Assembly (NCBI GenBank): GCA_023248835.1
Contig: JAHFDU010000128.1
Coordinates: 1 to 10,165, forward strand
From: Myxococcales bacterium
Lineage (GTDB): Bacteria > Myxococcota_A > Polyangia > Palsa-1104
DNA: 10,165 nt
Direction: 5' to 3'
This document shows, one piece after another, positions 7,293 through 10,165 of this stretch; position 1 is the first letter of the stretch, and the number at the start of each line of letters is the position of its first letter. The translations under genes and the position numbers were made by a program. Under the pieces are notes generated by a model. The model was not told the DNA's origin and did not search any database. It saw only the letters and a list, made by a program, of their open reading frames with translations.

Positions 7293-8906
7293 ATGCACGA
7301 TCCATGGCAAACCGATCCGCTCGCCGCTGAAGGCCTTGTCGACGCGCGCTTGCCCGCAGACTGGGATAGCAAATTTGATCTCGCGGTTCTGAGTGGAAGC
7401 GACAGCACGCTAGTCGCCGGCGCGCTGTGCAAGCGTGGACAGGCGCGGCTGCTCATTTATCTGCCGAGCGAAAATGATCAAGCGGTAAAGATGCGCCTCG
7501 CTGAAACCGCACCGCCGGCGAAATTTTTTCAGTCGCTCGATGAATTGGCGCTGATGTTAGACCGATTGGCGGTCGGTCGCCCGCCGCAAAAACTTTGGTT
7601 CTTTGCATCGCTCGACGACCAGGTACCGTTTCCGGCGCCGGTCAAAAAAATGGTCGATGAGGCGATGCCGCTGTGGCTCACCAATTATCACACCGCTCAG
7701 CAATTCGGCGAACGCTGGGCGGTGCAGGGTTTGGCCAATTTGCCCGCGCTCATGAAAACGCCGTCGATTACCACTCTGCGCAACGCGTTTTCAGGCAAAC
7801 CAGCGATCATTGTTTCGCCCGGCCCGTCGCTCAAGAAAAACATTTCGCAATTAAAGGCGCTACAAGATCGCGCCGTCATCATCAGCTCACTGCAGACCCT
7901 CAAGCCGCTATTTTCCGAGGGCGTGATCGCCGATTTCGCACTGGTGATTGAAGCTGTCGATCTCAACTACATGTTTGCCGCGCTGCCGCCGCAGTACTTG
8001 CTCAAGCTGCCCGGCCTGGTACTCGGCGTCACCATCCATCCCGACACCTACTATCAGCCGCTTCAGAACACCCAGATCTTTTCGTTCGCGTCCAATAACT
8101 ACGCCGACGAATGGCTCTATTCCAACTACGGCGACGAGGCGCACCTGCCCGGCGGCGGCTCGGTCTCCTGCGCCGCGATTGCATTCGGCTCTTACCTCGG
8201 CTGCTCGTCGCTGACTCTGGTCGGTCAAGATCTTTCGTTTTCAGACGGGAAAATGTACATCGACACTGCGCCGCTCGGCGGCACTAGTGCCACGCTTTCC
8301 TCGGACGGCCAAACGCTCCAAGTGAACTACCGCGGCATGTCGCAAGAGGTGCAAAACGAACTGCGGCAGTGGCACGTCCGGCCAACCGCGCGCAAATTGC
8401 CCGGCTATGATGGCGGCGAGGTGGTGACAACGGCCGACTTTTTTCATTTTCATGGCTGGTTTGTGCGCTTTGCCGAATATCACAAAAAGCGCCACCGTTT
8501 TTACAACAGCACCGAGGGTGGCGCATTCATTCCCGGCATGGAGCACTTACCACTCGCAGAGGTCAGCCGTCGCGAATTCAGCGCAACCATCGACAAGCGA
8601 TCGATCATCGAATCACGTCATGCGGCGGCGATGGCGTCGCCGGCACAGGCCGAGCGACGAGCGCGCATTTCACGTTTTGTCAGGCAATGCGCCGAGCAGC
8701 TACGCCAAGTGACCGCGCTCTGTCGGCGCGCCGCAGACTTGGAAACCGCGACCAGGTTGCGAAAATTGACTCTGTCGATGGAATTTTTCACCAAAATCTG
8801 CGGACAGCGTCTCGATCCAATCGAAGCCGCGACCGCTTCACAGATCGAACAGGAAGCGGCGCGCCTCTTGCCGCTGATGGCCGCGATCGAGCAACGTATT
8901 TCGTAA
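7293..8906 (+). CDS. DUF115 / 6-hydroxymethylpterin pyrophosphokinase MptE-like (Maf-related) protein
   Basis: The 537-residue cytoplasmic protein carries a central DUF115 domain at about 160-330. It opens with SGKPAIIVSPGPSLKKNI (GPSL at 177-180), continues through IADFALVIEAVD (a nucleotide/sugar-type acidic site near 215-223) and LPGGGSVSCAAI, and closes with LTLVGQDLSFSDGKMY near 307-321. The N-terminal 150 residues look like the mixed alpha/beta leader common in this family, and the C-terminal part is helical and charged. Relatives include archaeal MptE, a pterin pyrophosphokinase, and bacterial Maf proteins linked to flagellin glycosylation with nonulosonic acids. No flagellin or sialic/pseudaminic acid gene is nearby, so the substrate cannot be assigned. 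It follows the YdjM gene by 6 nt with only a weak Shine-Dalgarno. Family assignment is firm, function is not. Confidence 0.85.
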   Translation: MHDPWQTDPLAAEGLVDARLPADWDSKFDLAVLSGSDSTLVAGALCKRGQARLLIYLPSENDQAVKMRLAETAPPAKFFQSLDELALMLDRLAVGRPPQKLWFFASLDDQVPFPAPVKKMVDEAMPLWLTNYHTAQQFGERWAVQGLANLPALMKTPSITTLRNAFSGKPAIIVSPGPSLKKNISQLKALQDRAVIISSLQTLKPLFSEGVIADFALVIEAVDLNYMFAALPPQYLLKLPGLVLGVTIHPDTYYQPLQNTQIFSFASNNYADEWLYSNYGDEAHLPGGGSVSCAAIAFGSYLGCSSLTLVGQDLSFSDGKMYIDTAPLGGTSATLSSDGQTLQVNYRGMSQEVQNELRQWHVRPTARKLPGYDGGEVVTTADFFHFHGWFVRFAEYHKKRHRFYNSTEGGAFIPGMEHLPLAEVSRREFSATIDKRSIIESRHAAAMASPAQAERRARISRFVRQCAEQLRQVTALCRRAADLETATRLRKLTLSMEFFTKICGQRLDPIEAATASQIEQEAARLLPLMAAIEQRIS

Positions 8907-8957
8907 CGTCAGTTCTTGCTTGCACTCGGAAAGCGGGCGACCGAAGATGCCGGCGGC

Positions 8958-9407
8958 GTGCGTTGCTTGTTGGCCATCTTTCTCGTCGCTTGCGGAGCGA
9001 CGACCATCACCGACGATTTTGGCGTGGTGCCGCCGGGCTGTCGCGCGCCCTCGGCCTGCTATATAACCAATTGCAGCTGCACGTTTTCCGGCATCAGCGA
9101 CTGCGTAAAGTGCGATCCCAAAACCGCCACCAATAATAGCTGCCCCTGCTCTGGCGACGCTGGCACACAGTGTCTCGAACCCGCCCAGCTCTGCCAAGGC
9201 AGAGGAGCCTCGTGTAGCGGCCACTGTGTTCGCGCTGGCGGTAGGTGCTCCGACGAAGGCGAGGCGCCGGAACGATTGACGGTCTCGAGTGGCGACGCCG
9301 CGCCCACCACGGAATTGCGTTGCGCCTACAGCGACGATGTTTGCTGCCCCGATGCCGATGCCGGCGTCGATTTGGCGATGCCGTCAGTAGACGCGTCGCA
9401 CGATTAG
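8958..9407 (+). CDS. Cysteine-rich lipoprotein
   Basis: From GTG 8958 the protein has 149 residues. A very short signal (RCLLAIFLVAC) ends in a lipobox with Cys12, so the product should be lipid-anchored to a membrane and face the periplasm or cell surface. The mature part holds about 16 further cysteines, many as C-x2-C, C-x4-C or CC (NCSC, SDCVKC, SCPC, VCCPDADAG), suggesting a disulfide-knotted domain. The Asp/Ala/Gly-rich tail (DADAGVD) is typical of myxobacterial-type surface proteins. The frame is open back to a TTG at 8916, but that start would put acidic residues before the signal, so GTG 8958 is preferred. No Shine-Dalgarno was found. It lies 51 bp after the DUF115 gene. I recognise no named family. 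Confidence 0.65.
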   Translation: MRCLLAIFLVACGATTITDDFGVVPPGCRAPSACYITNCSCTFSGISDCVKCDPKTATNNSCPCSGDAGTQCLEPAQLCQGRGASCSGHCVRAGGRCSDEGEAPERLTVSSGDAAPTTELRCAYSDDVCCPDADAGVDLAMPSVDASHD

Positions 9408-9446
9408 AAAAGCCTTAACCGTTCACGCCTCCACGCCCCGCTCGCC

Positions 9447-9472
9447 CTGAGCTTGTGCTTCGACAAGCTCAG
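9447..9472. repeat. Perfect 10-bp inverted repeat / REP-like copy B, possible bidirectional terminator
   Basis: CTGAGCTTGT (9447-9456) and ACAAGCTCAG (9463-9472) form a perfect 10-bp stem around a 6-base loop. Read on the minus strand, 9457-9477 gives TATGCTGAGCTTGTCGAAGC, matching the repeat family. It lies between two convergent genes and could terminate both, but neither side is followed by a T-tract. Confidence 0.6.
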
Positions 9473-9494
9473 CATAATCGGGGGGGACTTATGG

Positions 9495-9522
9495 CCGCTC
9501 ATCCTGAGCCTGTCGAAGGACG
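9495..9522 (+). repeat. REP-like repeat, copy C
   Basis: The core CTCATCCTGAGCCTGTCGAA (9498-9517, flanked by CCG and GGACG) is the short form of the dispersed family: CTCAT-CTGAGC-...-GTCGAAG, shared with copy A at 6699-6745 and, inverted, with copy B. Similar TTCGACAGGCTCAGGAT-type repeats are widespread in bacterial genomes. Confidence 0.6.
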
Positions 9523-9537
9523 CTTCACACGATTAGT

Positions 9538-10165
9538 CTAGTACTCCAGCAGGCGATCAAGATTCTCGCGTTCCCACTTTTGCGCCGACAGGTGGTGTTC
9601 GAAGCGGGCCTCTTCGGCGAGAAATTCTGCCGTGTGAAAGCGACGACGGCCGCCGACCACCGGAATGTCGTGTTTTTGATGTAGCATCTCGTGATAGACA
9701 ATCGATTCGACAAACACACGCGGCACAAACTGCCGATCGAGCGAGGGATGAATGCGGATGAGTCGCTCCTCGACCGAGTAGGAACCCATTTTTATTGAAT
9801 TGCGCCGACGCGGTCGGGCGCTCGCTGGGGCGCGCTGCCCCCAGGCAATTCGCGCATCGATAGTCTGAGCAAAATAACGCTCATTGAGCGAGTGGTAGAT
9901 TGCCGCCAGATCGTAGATCTGACCACTCGATTCGAGCACCGCCTTGACGCGCCGGCGTTTTCGCAACGGCCGAATCTTGCGCTGATGAAGGTCGATAAAA
10001 TCGCCGAGCAGACGCGACGCTTGCCGATCATTGCGGGCGACATAGTGGCCGAGCGCCTGCACCACTTCGATTTCGGCGGAAAGAAACATGTGGTGCAACC
10101 GCAGTCGAAAACGGCCACTTTGTCGCTTGACCGAGATCATGGTGTGGCGATTGTCGGTCAGCGAC
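9538..10165 (-). CDS. SprT-like zinc metalloprotease (5' end outside window)
   Basis: The frame runs from the TAG at 9538-9540 to the right edge with no stop. The first ATG inside it is at 10140 (200 residues), but the codons before it (SLTDNRHT) continue smoothly into ISVKRQSGRFRLRLHHMFL, so the true start is probably beyond the window. Zinc-protease features, numbered from that ATG, are YHEMLHQKHD (H150, E151, H154) and a probable third ligand H169 in RRRFHTAEF. An earlier helix with IYHSLNERYF and IRIHPSLDR is typical of SprT-like/WLM-related domains. Family relatives act on DNA-bound proteins or as uncharacterised intracellular proteases; the substrate here is unknown. The gene converges on the lipoprotein gene across the repeat cluster, and its stop lies directly beside the second 18-bp repeat. 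Confidence 0.8.
   Translation of the reverse strand, partial: SLTDNRHTMISVKRQSGRFRLRLHHMFLSAEIEVVQALGHYVARNDRQASRLLGDFIDLHQRKIRPLRKRRRVKAVLESSGQIYDLAAIYHSLNERYFAQTIDARIAWGQRAPASARPRRRNSIKMGSYSVEERLIRIHPSLDRQFVPRVFVESIVYHEMLHQKHDIPVVGGRRRFHTAEFLAEEARFEHHLSAQKWERENLDRLLEY

Larger units (their letters stand above)
9390..9536. repeat. 18-bp imperfect direct repeats flanking a repeat cluster
   Basis: GACGCGTCGCACGATTAG (9390-9407) and GACGCTTCACACGATTAG (9519-9536) agree at 16 of 18 positions. The first copy is the end of the lipoprotein gene, stop codon included; the second lies 111 bp further on, just before the stop of the SprT-like gene. The REP-like copies lie between them. A tandem duplication or an insertion with target-site duplication would produce this. 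Confidence 0.6.

Overview
The window looks like a piece of a moderately GC-rich, Gram-negative, Myxococcota/deltaproteobacterial-type genome. Supporting signs are a short secreted cysteine-rich lipoprotein with Asp/Ala/Gly-rich spacers, a remnant of the RAYT-like Y1 transposase type common in that group, a CehA/McbA-type PHP protein, and frequent GTG starts with few Shine-Dalgarno sites. The lineage is an inference from gene style, not a proven placement.

Layout. (1) Positions 1-144 hold the 3' end of an unidentified plus-strand gene that abuts the convergent exoA gene. (2) Positions 145-2317 on the minus strand are a compact adk-map-exoA operon: adenylate kinase, methionine aminopeptidase and exonuclease III, with overlapping or nearly overlapping ends and one good sigma70-like promoter directly in front of adk. 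(3) Positions 2336-2692 hold no convincing gene but are rich in palindromes, including a roughly 110-nt element (2516-2626) that folds better as a plus-sense RNA than as its complement. (4) Positions 2693-3475 (minus) are one open frame made of two unrelated pieces: the front of a lipoprotein-type alpha/beta hydrolase fused to the back of a Y1 (IS200/RAYT-like) transposase. (5) From 3528 to 9407 everything reads on the plus strand: a KamA-family radical SAM aminomutase, a [2Fe-2S] thioredoxin-like ferredoxin overlapping it by 4 bp, an exported PHP-domain metallohydrolase, a 57-residue putative zinc-binding protein, a YdjM-family membrane protein, a DUF115/MptE-like (Maf-related) protein and a cysteine-rich lipoprotein. 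(6) Positions 9408-9537 form a small repeat cluster between convergent genes. (7) From 9538 to the right edge (minus) lies a SprT-like zinc metalloprotease whose start is probably outside the window.

How the genes work together. adk, map and exoA are housekeeping genes, and their tight packing suggests translational coupling. The KamA and ferredoxin overlap suggests a radical SAM enzyme with a dedicated electron carrier, although no acetyltransferase partner (AblB) is present. PHP plus the small zinc protein, and YdjM plus DUF115, are two further tight pairs, but nothing in the window ties them to one pathway.

The most unusual parts are the hydrolase-transposase chimera with the structured element beside it, the near-leaderless promoter arrangement at adk and kamA, and the repeat cluster flanked by 18-bp direct repeats at 9390-9536. 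No tRNA, rRNA or CRISPR array was seen.
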